Positions 1 to 9,638 of a stretch of DNA of 22,271 nt are shown here, one piece after another. The notes beneath the pieces were generated by a model, which was given only the letters and a program-made list of their open reading frames with translations, was not told where the DNA came from and did no database searches. Origin of the DNA: Gryganskiella cystojenkinii (lineage: Eukaryota; Mortierellomycota; Mortierellomycetes; Mortierellales; Mortierellaceae). Each line of letters starts with the position of its first letter. The stretch's first letter is position 1. Position numbers and translations under genes: made by a program. The stretch spans positions 1-22,271 of the forward strand of contig JAAAIG010000426.1 of assembly GCA_015852425.1 (NCBI GenBank). Direction: 5' to 3'.

Positions 1-714
1 GATAATGTCGTCGCCCCCAGCGGTGGCGCTGATTTCCAGTGGGACAAGAACCATCGTATCCCCCGTGCGCTTTCGATCGAGGAAATTGAGGAGACTGTCC
101 GGGCTTTTGGAAGAGCTGCCGCTAGAGCCGCTGAGGCCGGATTGGACACGGTCGAGATCCATGGTGCCCATGGTTACTTGATCCATCAGTTCCTGTCCCC
201 CGTTTCCAACCATCGAACAGATCGTTATGGAGGTTCTCTCGAAAATCGTGCGCGGTTTTTGCTGGAGGTGGTCAAGGCTGTTCGAGAGAACTTTCCGGCG
301 GAAAAGCCCATTTTCCTCAGAGTCTCGGCTACAGACTACATCGAGTACTTGAACAAGCCTTCATGGGAGATTGAACAGACTGTTCAGATCGCAAAGTGGG
401 TCAAAGAGGCCGGTGTCGATGTCTTCCATGTGTCGACTGGCGGCAACACTGCAGAGCAACAGATCAAGGCGTTCCCAGGGTACCAGGTTGGATTTGCAGA
501 GCGAATCAAGAAAGAGGTTCCTGGTCTACATGTCGTTGCTGTTGGTATTATTACAGAGGGAAAGCAGGCAGAAGAGATCTTGGAACAGGAAAAGGCAGAT
601 CTGATTGCCGTTGGCCGCGCGTTCTTGAGATACCCCAACTTCGTGATCAATGCTGCCCAAGCTCTGAACGCCAAAGTCAAGTTTTCTCAACAATACGAAC
701 GTGGTAGGATCTAA
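1..714 (+). CDS. NADPH dehydrogenase, old yellow enzyme family, YqjM/NamA-like (5' end outside window)
   Basis: FMN-dependent ene-reductase that uses NADPH to reduce activated C=C bonds of enones; probably cytosolic. The frame is open from base 1 and ends with TAA at 712-714, giving 237 residues, so roughly the N-terminal third is missing. Visible family hallmarks in order: PRALSIEEIEETV, the substrate-binding HGAHGYL block, FLSPVSNHRTDRYGGS, ENRARFLLEVVKAVR, the phosphate-binding strand VVAVGIIT and IAVGRAFLRYPN. The C-terminus reads QYERGRI. In bacterial YqjM the arginine of the equivalent QYERG tail reaches into the neighbouring subunit's active site, so this looks like class III rather than the classical yeast Oye class. 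No intron is seen in this part. The TTG at 142 is an internal Leu codon, not a start. The family call is very sure; the natural substrate is unknown. Confidence 0.93.
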   Translation, partial: DNVVAPSGGADFQWDKNHRIPRALSIEEIEETVRAFGRAAARAAEAGLDTVEIHGAHGYLIHQFLSPVSNHRTDRYGGSLENRARFLLEVVKAVRENFPAEKPIFLRVSATDYIEYLNKPSWEIEQTVQIAKWVKEAGVDVFHVSTGGNTAEQQIKAFPGYQVGFAERIKKEVPGLHVVAVGIITEGKQAEEILEQEKADLIAVGRAFLRYPNFVINAAQALNAKVKFSQQYERGRI

Positions 715-750
715 GTAATTTTTCTTACCTTTCATCTTTCATTTATTCAC

Positions 751-756
751 AATAAA
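751..756 (+). terminator. Poly(A) signal of the old yellow enzyme gene
   Basis: AATAAA lies 36 bp past the stop codon in an AT-rich stretch. Assignment rests on motif and position only. Confidence 0.45.
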
Positions 757-858
757 CTGCATATCATTCAACTGAGCCGTCAGCAGCGTTATTGACCAGC
801 TATTCATGGTCACCCGTTTTTTAAACTGAAGCAAAAAGAACTGGAATTGGGTGCAAAT

Positions 859-887
859 CACGTGACAAATGCCGATCTTGATATAAA
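859..887 (+). promoter_or_regulatory. E-box and TATA-like pair
   Basis: CACGTG at 859-864 and TATAAA at 882-887 lie about 100 bp before an ATG in good context at 986. They could drive an unannotated short transcript or a long eL29 leader. Motif match only. Confidence 0.2.
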
Positions 888-985
888 TGGTCCCATCACA
901 TTGAATTTGAGACCCTTCTCTAATACTTTGATTCTCGAGGTGTGTTATCAACTCTGAGAAGGGAAATTTCGCATCCATCGATACC

Positions 986-1279
986 ATGGCTTTCGTCCAT
1001 GCATCGATCGCCATTGCCGTCAACTATCTGTCAATACTATCGTCAATCTTTTCAGGAACACCGTCATCTATCATCAGGGACCCAAAAAAACCTCCCAACA
1101 TCAGGCATCACCATCATCATTGGAGAGAATCACTGAAAGGGGCGATCGGAATCATGCAAACGACCCATGGGGAGACTATTGTCAAATCCTATTGTTTTTC
1201 ATTCATGGGAGGGAGACCTTTTTGGCATTACACATCGGAATCCTCACCCAAAACATCGGCTTCATCAATCAATTCATGA
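986..1279 (+). CDS. Doubtful 97-residue ORF, hypothetical
   Basis: I do not recognise this protein. The ATG sits in a strong context (ACCATGG) about 100 bp after a TATA-like box. The first 24 residues are hydrophobic and signal-peptide-like; after them come a five-histidine run and a serine-rich tail. The codon composition is bland and other frames in the same stretch are equally open, so chance is a serious alternative. The region could equally be eL29 5' leader or promoter. Confidence 0.15.
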   Translation: MAFVHASIAIAVNYLSILSSIFSGTPSSIIRDPKKPPNIRHHHHHWRESLKGAIGIMQTTHGETIVKSYCFSFMGGRPFWHYTSESSPKTSASSINS

Positions 1280-1519
1280 GGGCCTTGGCCTCCATGAATC
1301 ACAAAGCGCCAAATCTCTTACAAAAGTCAAAGAAGTCGCTGTCTCCTACAACTACCGAACATACTCTTCAAAAACTTCCCGGGAACCATACAGTTCGCCA
1401 CCAATAGACAGGCAACGGCAGCCATCGATCCCCCCAAAAAAAGGGCAAGCGTCAGAGATTTCATGAGGAAACTTACATCTTTTTCTCTTCTGTTTTTCGA
1501 TAAAATAGCTTAAAGTAAA

Positions 1520-2239
1520 ATGGCCAAGTCCAAGAACCACACCAACCACAACCAGAGTATGTGAACCAACTGAGAAAAAAAGAACTTCTTCTGTCGCTAT
1601 GATCGGAGGCAGGATCGCGCTGGATCGACATCAACTCTACTTTTCGATATCGATATTGAGGCAGGATCAGGAACCACTACGAGCAAAGCATATAATAATC
1701 CAGCAGTACTCAACACGGGGATTGGCGTCATCAAGCCTTGCAGTCGTTGTGATATTATCGTTATCTCAGATTCAAAGACGTGGAACACGACAAGCGGCGG
1801 ATGGGATTCTTTTCTCAGATCTGAAAACTACAACTATTGATCGATCATCATTCCAGAACATTTATAAGCTCTGATGATCGAGCACCGGGAGGAAATACCG
1901 TTTAGACCCAAGGAGATGGTCGTGTTTTGGAGCGACTCTGACCATGGAGCGACGCAACAAAAGCGATCAACTCAACGCTCAATGACTGCGACGTGAACCA
2001 CGAGGATTACAGAGTCGGTGCACGCGTTCCAACGTTACCATAGAAACCAATCATTGACCACCCAAACAATCTCTTTTTGTTTTTATTCAAATCTAACAGA
2101 CAAGAAGGCTCACCGCAATGGTATCAAGAAGGTGAAGTCCCAGCGTCACCCCAACCTCAAGGGTGTCTGCCCCAAGTTCGTCCGCAACCAGCGTTTCGCC
2201 AAGAAGGGTTCCGCTGATGCCCTCAAGAACAAGGAGTAA
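1520..2239 (+). CDS. RPL29: 60S ribosomal protein L29 (eL29)
   Basis: Small basic protein of the large ribosomal subunit. Exons are 1520-1556 and 2100-2239, giving 58 residues. Exon 1 encodes [12 protein letters not shown] plus one base of the next codon; exon 2 completes Asn and continues [17 protein letters not shown], then [17 protein letters not shown], the diagnostic eL29 core. The donor is GTATGT and the acceptor follows CTAACAG, so a branch-like CTAAC touches the 3' splice site. The 543-bp intron is several times longer than most in this window and contains repeats and a hairpin. An intron soon after the start codon is common in fungal ribosomal protein genes. The length matches the family and nothing is missing. 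Confidence 0.95.
1606..1668 (+). repeat. 11-bp direct repeat in the eL29 intron
   Basis: GAGGCAGGATC occurs at 1606-1616 and again at 1658-1668, 52 bp apart start to start. The palindrome TCGATATCGA (about 1644-1653) lies between them. Confidence 0.6.
1841..1881 (+). repeat. 10-bp inverted repeat (hairpin) in the eL29 intron
   Basis: TCGATCATCA (1841-1850) is the exact reverse complement of TGATGATCGA (1872-1881), with a 21-nt loop. The right arm includes TGATGA, a C-box-like hexamer; CTGA, a D-box-like tetramer, follows at 1938-1941. The nonamer TGGAGCGAC is also repeated at 1928-1936 and 1945-1953. An intronic RNA is possible but not shown. Confidence 0.5.
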
Positions 2240-2320
2240 ATCCGTTCCCTTCTCTGAGAATGGTTATTTCGGCGAATTCTTTGGCCAGTGAAGGTGTTTT
2301 CTCATGGAACTGAAAGTCTG

Positions 2321-2326
2321 AATAAA
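2321..2326 (+). terminator. Poly(A) signal of RPL29
   Basis: AATAAA lies 82 bp after the eL29 stop, in the 236-bp gap shared with the convergent glucosyltransferase gene. No AATAAA is seen on the minus strand for that partner. Confidence 0.55.
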
Positions 2327-2475
2327 AAACCAGGCAAATAAGTTCTGTTCGTTTCGCCTTCTACATTACCTTGTCTCATTCTCAGTTAATCTGTCAAGAA
2401 AAATCAGTGATACGCTTGTATTTTTTGAAAAGATTTGAATATCTACGGAGGAACAAGGAAAGAAGGATAGCCCAT

Positions 2476-5400
2476 CTACAGCTCATCCTTCACAGCATGC
2501 TCACCAGCAACCTTCTCCTCGGCTTGAGACGTTTGCTGTTGTTGCTGTTCCTGACGTCTTGCAGCATTGACCTGCTTCGCGAAATCTGTCGCCTCGTTAT
2601 CAAGACTCTCCCACTCCTTGATCTGACGTCTTGCACGATCCAACTTGGGCTCCTTAGTGAGTGGATTGTTGCACTATATTTCAGATCGAAAAAAAAACAT
2701 AGCGCGTTAGAACTCAAGTATCGCAAACATTTCATTCCTTCAATGTCGATTTTGCTTACCAAGTCAATCGTCTTGGCATTCTCCAACCCTTGGTCTCCAC
2801 ACCAAGTCTCACACCAAAGCCATTCCTGAGGCAGAGAGAAGATTGGGACCTCGTTCTGCATATTGTTTGGCAGATCTTGATCCAAGTTGGCCAAACTACC
2901 GGGGTCTCTCGATAATTGTTGATAATGGTTTCTTAACCGATCACCAGCCTGCATCTGACGGAATCGAATCAAGTCAATGACATATAGTGCCGAGATGTGA
3001 TAGGGTTTGCCCCGTAAATGATCCTTCCAATACCCTTGGTTCCAGAACCGGAACCCCTCCATCTCCTTTCGATCCTGACACATGGGTGTGTACCCGTATG
3101 GCGCTCCGTGCAGATCGAGATCGACTAGCTCCTTCATGTCTGTACGGACAATTTGATCCGCATCCACAAAGATAACCTTGTCGAGGTCCAAGGGGAACAG
3201 GACATCAAGGAACAAAATCTTGTAAGCCCAGATGATCCTCTGCTTCTCAGTCTGAGCGCGAAGCCAGTGAGGCCAGTTGTAGGTGACAAGTTCATAATCA
3301 AAGTCGTACTTTTCCGCCATGTGAGGGATGTAGTCCTATTAAAAAAATAGAAGGAAAAGTAGTAAGTGCCACTGATATTCACGACAAGTGGTAGCGATCC
3401 AGCACTTGCTGATTCAAAAAATAAAACTAACCTTAAAAGAAGGAGACAAAAAGTTCTCAATGAACCAAAACTTGACACGACTGTCCGTGTTCTTGATCAC
3501 ACTCAGGATCATGATCGACAAGAAGCGTTCGTACAAGTGACCCGAGGCTACCGAAAAGATGTTGATGTCGGCCTTCTTCTTGGTAACAGCCTTGTTGTTG
3601 CTTCCGCCGGTGAAACCCTTGATGCTAGATATCCTTGATCAAAACATGGAATTCAAAGGGACAAGTTAGATGAGGGAGGAATTGACAATTTGCATCAAAG
3701 GAAGGAAGCAACGGAATCGCGTTGTCAAGAACTTACGTAGACTTGATCGAATCCCAAATACCTCCCTCGGGTTCAGCAGCCTCATCCTGGATATCAGCTC
3801 TTTCCATGCCAGTGTTACGGACCAAACGGGGATAAAGCACCAACCCTTCAAAGTTGGCAATCACCAGATCGCGTTTGTCGTTCTTTACGCCGCCGGGGAC
3901 CCAGCCCTCAGTACCAATACTCTCGATCGCAAAGACCTGTTGGGTCCGACCGGGTCTCAAAACCATCTCCCAAACACCGGGGTTGGCCTTGAGCTGGAAA
4001 TAACCCATGTTGGCCATCACCAACGTATCCGAAACATGAGGTTCAGCCTTTGTTCCCAAAATAAATTGAGCACCCTTGGGCGGCACCATCTGAGTGATGT
4101 CCCGAGCGAAACCCTCGACCAGGATATGTTGCAACTCGAATTCGGCTTGAACACCGGTCGTGCGCGCTGATCCTGTGAGGCTCGAAAGCTTGAGGTTGTC
4201 GAGGTCATGGATACAAACTTTCGAGGTCACAACCCAGGCAGGGTTGACATCCACGCCGAGGGTCAAAAGAGTTGGCTCAGGGAGACCTCCGAAATATGCC
4301 GAAGGGTGAACAAGAGATCTATTAAAAAAGAAAAAAGAACCTTCGCATGAGTCGTGTTGTTGAAAAGGCCTTGGAGTCGTTCAACGAAGAAGATCCCTCT
4401 GTTATGTCGTGCTTACCCGTCAGCGTCAAATTTCAACTCAGGTTCAACAACATAACGATAGAATCGCTTGATGGGGGCTTCTGACAATCGCAAGGAAGGT
4501 TGCAAGATAATCTGCACCTTAACATTATCCAGTTTCGAGAGAGTCTATGAAACGAGGAAAACAGGAGTTGGCTATTGTGTTAATATTAAGATGAAAAAAC
4601 AATGGAGATGGGGCTGCAACAATGATGGGTTTTGTCAACGGTAAAGCGTTCCCTTTTTACCTCCAAGATGGCAGCCCACTTTTGAGTGACTTGACTGACA
4701 GGATCCAGAACTGCATTGATATAATAAAGGGTCTTGTCTTCACCAGCATGAACGGTAGGTTTAACCGTAAAGCCACTATCTCGAAAATGGATCAAAGTCA
4801 GGCTTTTTCTCAAACAAAAAAAAAAAAAGAAGCCATCCGAAAGCATACTGCCTGTGATCGAAACAAAATCGAAGACACTTAAACTTACGTGTGCTCCTCA
4901 TCGAGGTGCTCAAAGCCGCGATCTCTCGAGATGACGGGGTCATTGATATCGTAGAGTCCGGTATCCAACTGTTGAGACGCACCAAGGACAATCGAGGCAG
5001 TCTTCAAAATGTTGCTATTTAGTCAACAATACAAATTTGCGAGATAAAAAAGTTAGCATCCCTTCTCCCTCCCAAGGGGCTTTCTCCAACCTATATTTCT
5101 GCATTCTATCCGTTTTACCTTGGAGTGACTTCAATATCCGATATCTTGAGCAAATTCTCCACCTTGTCGATACGAGCACCCTTCTCGTAAATGTAAAGCA
5201 TCTTGAAATCGTTCGCGGCCATCGCCTCAGGGACCGGCCCCACAACCCTTCCGTTCACTACCACATAAAGCTCTCCTTCCTTGGCCCTCAAGGTATCTTT
5301 CAAGAACCGTTGAAGGACGCGACTATGAGCGGCGTCAGTTCCCTTAGATCCTTCAATACCAATCACTGCAATCTCGGGGTAGTGGCTTCCTGCAACCTTG

Positions 5401-8400
5401 AAGCTCTCCACAAACGAAGCGCCATCAGCGACACCCTGGATCAGTTCCTTCCAGAAACCTAACGGCAACGACTTTCCATCGACCGACGATTGTCGGATGA
5501 AATTTCCGAGCGTCGCAGAGGATTCCTGAGATATCTGACCGTTCTGGACAAACGCGATTCGGACGAAATCACTAGTTTCCAACGATTCGAGAGCACCCAA
5601 AGCAGTCTTGAGTCCCAACTGCGATCCAAAGTCAGCCACAACAATCACCGTCGCCGTGGGAGACTTGTCACTGGGAGCAGAAATGTAGGAGAGAGTGTCG
5701 ATCAAGGGACGGGGTTGACCCTGGACAAGATCCACAATCTTGAGTGGAGCGTTATCGCTGACAAAGATGTGAGGGTTTCGACGTTCAAAGACTCCAGGTA
5801 AGGTCATAAAGTACTCGTAGACATTGGTCTCATCTCCGATCAATCCGGCATTGAGTCGGTTCGCCAAAAAGTCAATCTGTTGAGGAACCTCCATCGTCAA
5901 GATCTGGCCGTGATCCTAAAGTAAACAACCAAACAAAAAAGTCCACAATTAGTTTTTTGTATTGTTCGACGTCGTTGGGCTTAATTAAAAACTGCATGAA
6001 ATACAGAGGTTCGAAGCCATTACCTGGTTCCAAGCAAAGTGTTTGCCGTTCACATACAGGGACGGATCCGTGACGCCTAAACGATCTGTCATGGCTCTCG
6101 CGGAAGCCAGCCATGCCTGATACGTAGAACTGGCCAGAACCTCATCATAGGTCATCTCGGGAGTCTCAGTGTTCTTTAGTTTGGCCAACTGTATGGCAGA
6201 CGAATACGCTTTGCGAACGGAGGATAGCCCATCGAGGCCTTGTTGAACTCGGTTGATCAACGACGTCTTCAAGAACTCAAGGCCACCCTTAATGCCATGA
6301 CGACTCACAACGTGTCTCCAAAGCATAGCGATCTTTGCGTCTAAGGAACCACAATCCGCAGTAAGAAAAAAAAAAAAAAAAGACCCCGGCGGTTAACAAA
6401 ACATTGTCCTGTGGTGACAGTCCTTTAGTCTCTCCAATCCAGATCATAGTATTCCGCGCCGAACAACAATTTTCCTTTTTACCTTCTCCATCATCACTCC
6501 TCACTAGAGGCAGTAGTCCGAATCGGAACGGGATCAATCGCTGCACATAATTCGTCAACTCGAACGCAACCACCTCCTGAGTCTTGGGATCACTAAAATC
6601 CAGGACAAACAACGAGTTGATGACGTTCTTGCGGATCTGATGAAATTGTCCACCAAAGGTCGGTAGACGAAGAGTGCCCAGTTCGGATCCCCAGTTCGCA
6701 TAACGATGATCGCTCTCCAAGTCGTTCATCCAGACAATCAAGTTTTGGGTCTCGGATTTGTCCCTGACATCAAAAACACCAACAGGTTCGTCCCCACCCT
6801 CGGTTCCCTCAACAGTGCTAATATCGGTCAAGAGATCGATCGCCTTCTTGCTGGAAACACCCATCGTTGCTAGGGATGCAATCGATTCTCTCTCGCGTCG
6901 GAGAAGGCGAATCAAGCTAAAAAAATAAAAAAGAAAGAATGAAAGAAAGCGATCGTTAGCAAAAGTCGTGATCGAAAAAGCACAGCTATTTCCGTGAAGA
7001 AGGCGGGGGATGTCGATTTACTTGAAAGGGTTCATCTTGTGATGAGGGACTGGCTGATTGTTCAACCAGACTTTGCTCTCGCTGTTTTTGTTGATCATCA
7101 CGTTGCGCTGGACAGCGTCACGAAGCGTTTGATCTACTTCCAACTTTGACAACTTGCGCTGGTATTTGGGGAAATCCTGAGAGACCGAAACTAAGGTCTT
7201 GAGCGGGTCTTCTGACTGAAGAATGAACTGTGCCGTGGCCAAATCCAAGTCTATGGGGTAGCGTAACGTAAGCGAGTCGAGTTAAAAATTATGCCCTAAA
7301 GGAGATGAGCGGCCTCCTTAAGGAGATATTTCATCTTCAACTATAGCTCTTACCTCCAAGATCTTGTTGAGAAACTGGCTCAACCGCAGGAACCTCATCT
7401 CCAAAGAGGTCCTTTCCTGCCCCGCCTTGTCCAAAGACGGTCTGTTTTCTCGCACCTTGATCGTCTCCATGGCCAAGATCACGATCATCAATGACAATGT
7501 AATCCGTGCTCTTCAACGCGAGTTCAACACCATATCCAGCAAGCGAAAGAGGCGCGGTCTTGACAGCCTTGGGTGAGGGTCGATAACGAATCGAGTACTG
7601 AAGTCCATGGTCTTTCGAGAGCGTATCCAGGTAGAGTTGAAAGGCCGTGAACTGAGTGTCGTACACGTCCGCATATAGGATCGCAAAGAGACCCGATCGA
7701 GTCTCGACAGGCGCCACATGATCCAGATCTATGGTCGTTGGCTTGTTTTTGGATCTATTGTTTTTGAAGTCGTATATTGGAAGGTTAGTTGATTGTTTTG
7801 ACCCTCGGGTAATCTCTCGACGTTCGGAGACACGAACATTCAAGTTCCAGTTCCTTCATTTTGTGAATAGTAACAACACAATGGCAAAAAGGACAATTAC
7901 TTTTTCGCATAGCGATCCAGTCCTCCGGCGACCAGGGTTTCTAACTCGGCCACGGTGCAGATCTGTTGATCGTACCAATCAACCCAAACACCACAGTCCG
8001 GGTTGAATCCAGTCTTAGAAATTCTGTCTGGGACAATGGTCGAGTTGTAAAGATGGTAATGAGCCTGAATCCATGGAGCGGCTGTGTGCATTGCCATCGA
8101 TAACTTGAGGGTCGACAACGAATCTGGTTGAACGTGCCCTTGTTCCTGAATCAACTCTAGAGATTTCTCATACAGATCCTTTTGAGAGTGAACGTTGGCC
8201 AAGAACCGAGTCTCGGTCAATTGACGCATCAAGGGGAAGTAAGCAGTCTTGTTCTCAATCGCGACGGCCTCCCTATGTTCAGATGAGAAGGTCAACACGC
8301 GAATACAGAGAGGTGGTGGAAAGCGAGAGGTAGGCATGAGATGTTTGAAAAAAAAGTCGCGTCGATATCAGGAATGAAGTGATGCCTTTTATCAAAGTAC

Positions 8401-8584
8401 AGGTGCTATTGGACTCGAGAAATACTTACAAAATCTCGAGTAAAAGAGGAGGGGCGGTCCATTGAGTGTGAATGGAGGCTTGGATGGGAGGGGATGACGA
8501 AGCATCAGAGAATGTCAAGGCTTGCATGGCCACCACGGCCAGCGCCAGGACAGAGGCTCTTATGGGTGAGCGAGTGACGCGCAT
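2476..8584 (-). CDS. UDP-glucose:glycoprotein glucosyltransferase (UGGT)
   Basis: ER-lumen folding sensor that adds glucose from UDP-glucose to N-glycans of misfolded glycoproteins, returning them to the calnexin cycle. Fourteen exons (minus order): 8584-8430, 8272-7901, 7754-7354, 7250-7022, 6916-6483, 6340-6024, 5915-5119, 5014-4889, 4775-4661, 4544-4417, 4318-3737, 3624-3432, 3335-2760, 2673-2476. All junctions keep frame and give 1540 residues, normal for the family. Residues 1-30 look like a signal peptide. Residues about 35-1200 form the thioredoxin-like and beta-sandwich sensor region (for example [31 protein letters not shown]). Residues about 1223-1475 are the GT24 catalytic domain, with [15 protein letters not shown], the metal-binding DAD at 1341-1343 and a conserved [11 protein letters not shown] block. 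The protein ends in KDEL, an ER-retrieval signal. One donor is GTTAGT; the rest are ordinary GT donors. The gene is divergent from the V-ATPase F gene. Confidence 0.96.
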
Positions 8585-8965
8585 CTTTGCAAGAATGCCA
8601 GTTACTGGGTCCCTAGGTAGTGGAAGGGTTGAGTAATGACAAAGATGAATAGGTCCTTGAGTAAGAGAGGGGTGGGGATGTGCTTTGAAATGAATGAAAG
8701 TAAAAGAAAAGAAGGCATTCGCGTCGCTTTCATCTCTCTCTCTCTTCGACGGTTGCAGGGACGTTGGTCAAGGGGGGAATACGGTCGTGACTGCTGAACG
8801 GATCCACGTTTCGAAAGACGACTGGGGGAGGAGGATGACAGAGATTTCTTTTTTTTCAACCATCACATTCAACTCTTTGTTCTTTATTGCTCGTTCTTCA
8901 GGTTACCCCTCTCATATCAGGAACAAGGGACGACCCAAAGGAAAACAAAGCAGGGACACTCCACC
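8585..8965. promoter_or_regulatory. Bidirectional promoter region, UGGT / V-ATPase F
   Basis: These 381 bp separate the divergent start codons of UGGT (minus) and V-ATPase subunit F (plus). It contains poly-purine/pyrimidine tracts and CCACGT at 8804-8809, which reads ACGTGG toward UGGT. No TATA box is clear for either gene. The start-to-start arrangement implies shared control, but nothing proves it. Confidence 0.5.
8602..8733 (-). other. Possible upstream ORF of the UGGT gene (43 codons)
   Basis: An ATG at 8733 opens a 43-codon frame rich in hydrophobic residues that ends 17 bp before the UGGT start. It acts as an uORF only if transcription starts upstream of 8733, which the sequence cannot show. 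A second in-frame ATG follows five codons later. Confidence 0.25.
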
Positions 8966-9638
8966 ATGGCGCAGACAGTACGGAAGCCATAGAAAGGATA
9001 CCTTGTTGAATGGAAAACGAGATTTTCATAAGTCGACCATGCATAATAACGTCACGTCACGGTTCTTTCCCACCAAATTTACAATAGGAGCGCACATTCA
9101 TGGCCGCGATTGGCGACGAGGATTCCATCACTGGATTGCTTCTTGCCGGTATCGGTCACATTGACTCGCATCAGAAAAAGAACTTCTTGGTCGTCGACGC
9201 CAGTAACGTCTAATATGATTTACATAAGAGCTTTCTACTTCTGTAAAATTACAAAGACCAACTAACTCCTGGTTTCTTCTTCTCGAAAAAAAAAATAAAT
9301 AAATAGAGACACCCTTGTCAGCAGTCGAGGAGGCCTTTCAAGAGTTTGTCAAGCGCAAGGACATCGCCATCATCCTCATTAACCAGCATGTAATGTTCCT
9401 ACCAGCGATTGATGGTGCCTGAAGTGTCAATATTCTTCCCGCTCGCTTTCTATTTTCTGACTTTATTTATTCATTCTTAAAAAAAACTCATTATTAGATC
9501 GCCGAAGAGATTAGACCTTTGATCGATGAGCACGATCAGGCTTTCCCTACAATCTTGGAGATCCCCTCCAAGGACCACCCCTATGACCCCGAGAAGGACA
9601 GTGTCTTGAAGCGTGTCCGTCGTCTCTTTGGAGAGTAA
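8966..9638 (+). CDS. VMA7: V-type proton ATPase subunit F
   Basis: Subunit F sits in the central stalk of the V1 sector and couples ATP hydrolysis to rotation of the proton pump on vacuoles and endomembranes. Exons: 8966-8977, 9088-9202, 9307-9389, 9498-9638, giving 116 residues (yeast Vma7 is about 118). Exon 1 has only four codons (MAQT) but a strong CCACCATGG context. It splices to [20 protein letters not shown], which restores the family's N-terminal strand. An ATG at 9100 would also be open but would lose that strand, and a TAG lies in frame just before exon 2. Later landmarks are [17 protein letters not shown] and the near-invariant tail [19 protein letters not shown], then RRLFGE. Donors are GTACGG, GTAACG and GTAATG. 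Divergent from UGGT. Confidence 0.93.
9052..9059 (-). promoter_or_regulatory. UPRE-like bZIP site (TGACGTGA)
   Basis: On the minus strand the octamer TGACGTGA fits the TGACGTG(G/A) element bound by XBP1-type unfolded-protein-response factors. It lies inside VMA7 intron 1, 468 bp upstream of the UGGT start. It also overlaps a CRE-like half site (ACGTCA). Motif only. Confidence 0.3.

Larger units (their letters stand above)
715..1519. other. 805-bp intergenic region before the eL29 gene
   Basis: It holds the 3' end of the oxidoreductase gene and the promoter of the eL29 gene. An E-box CACGTG (859-864) is followed by TATAAA (882-887), but these lie more than 600 bp before the eL29 start. Several short overlapping frames occur; only the one at 986-1279 has a good start context. 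I see no tRNA, transposon or recognisable protein remnant. Confidence 0.6.

Noticed and set aside
1872..1941. TGATGA ... CTGA as a box C/D snoRNA in the eL29 intron
   Set aside because: Flanks of the boxes do not form a terminal stem, the C box lacks the preceding purine, the right arm is part of a hairpin, and I could not match a guide to rRNA. Kept only as a hypothesis.
2371..2829. 152-codon plus-strand ORF over the UGGT 3' end
   Set aside because: It is antisense to the last two UGGT exons and the intron between them; Leu-rich shadow sequence.
6009..6019. GGTTCGAAGCC, resembling a tRNA B box/T loop
   Set aside because: It lies within UGGT intron 6; no A box or acceptor-stem pairing is visible upstream, so it is not a tRNA gene.
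8694..9164. 156-codon plus-strand ORF across the UGGT-VMA7 promoter
   Set aside because: It is in a different frame from VMA7, its composition looks like noncoding DNA, and it overlaps the VMA7 exons.
9100..9202. ATG at 9100 as the VMA7 start
   Set aside because: It gives a 108-residue protein lacking the conserved N-terminal strand; the upstream 12-nt exon restores it. It remains the fallback if RNA data disagree.
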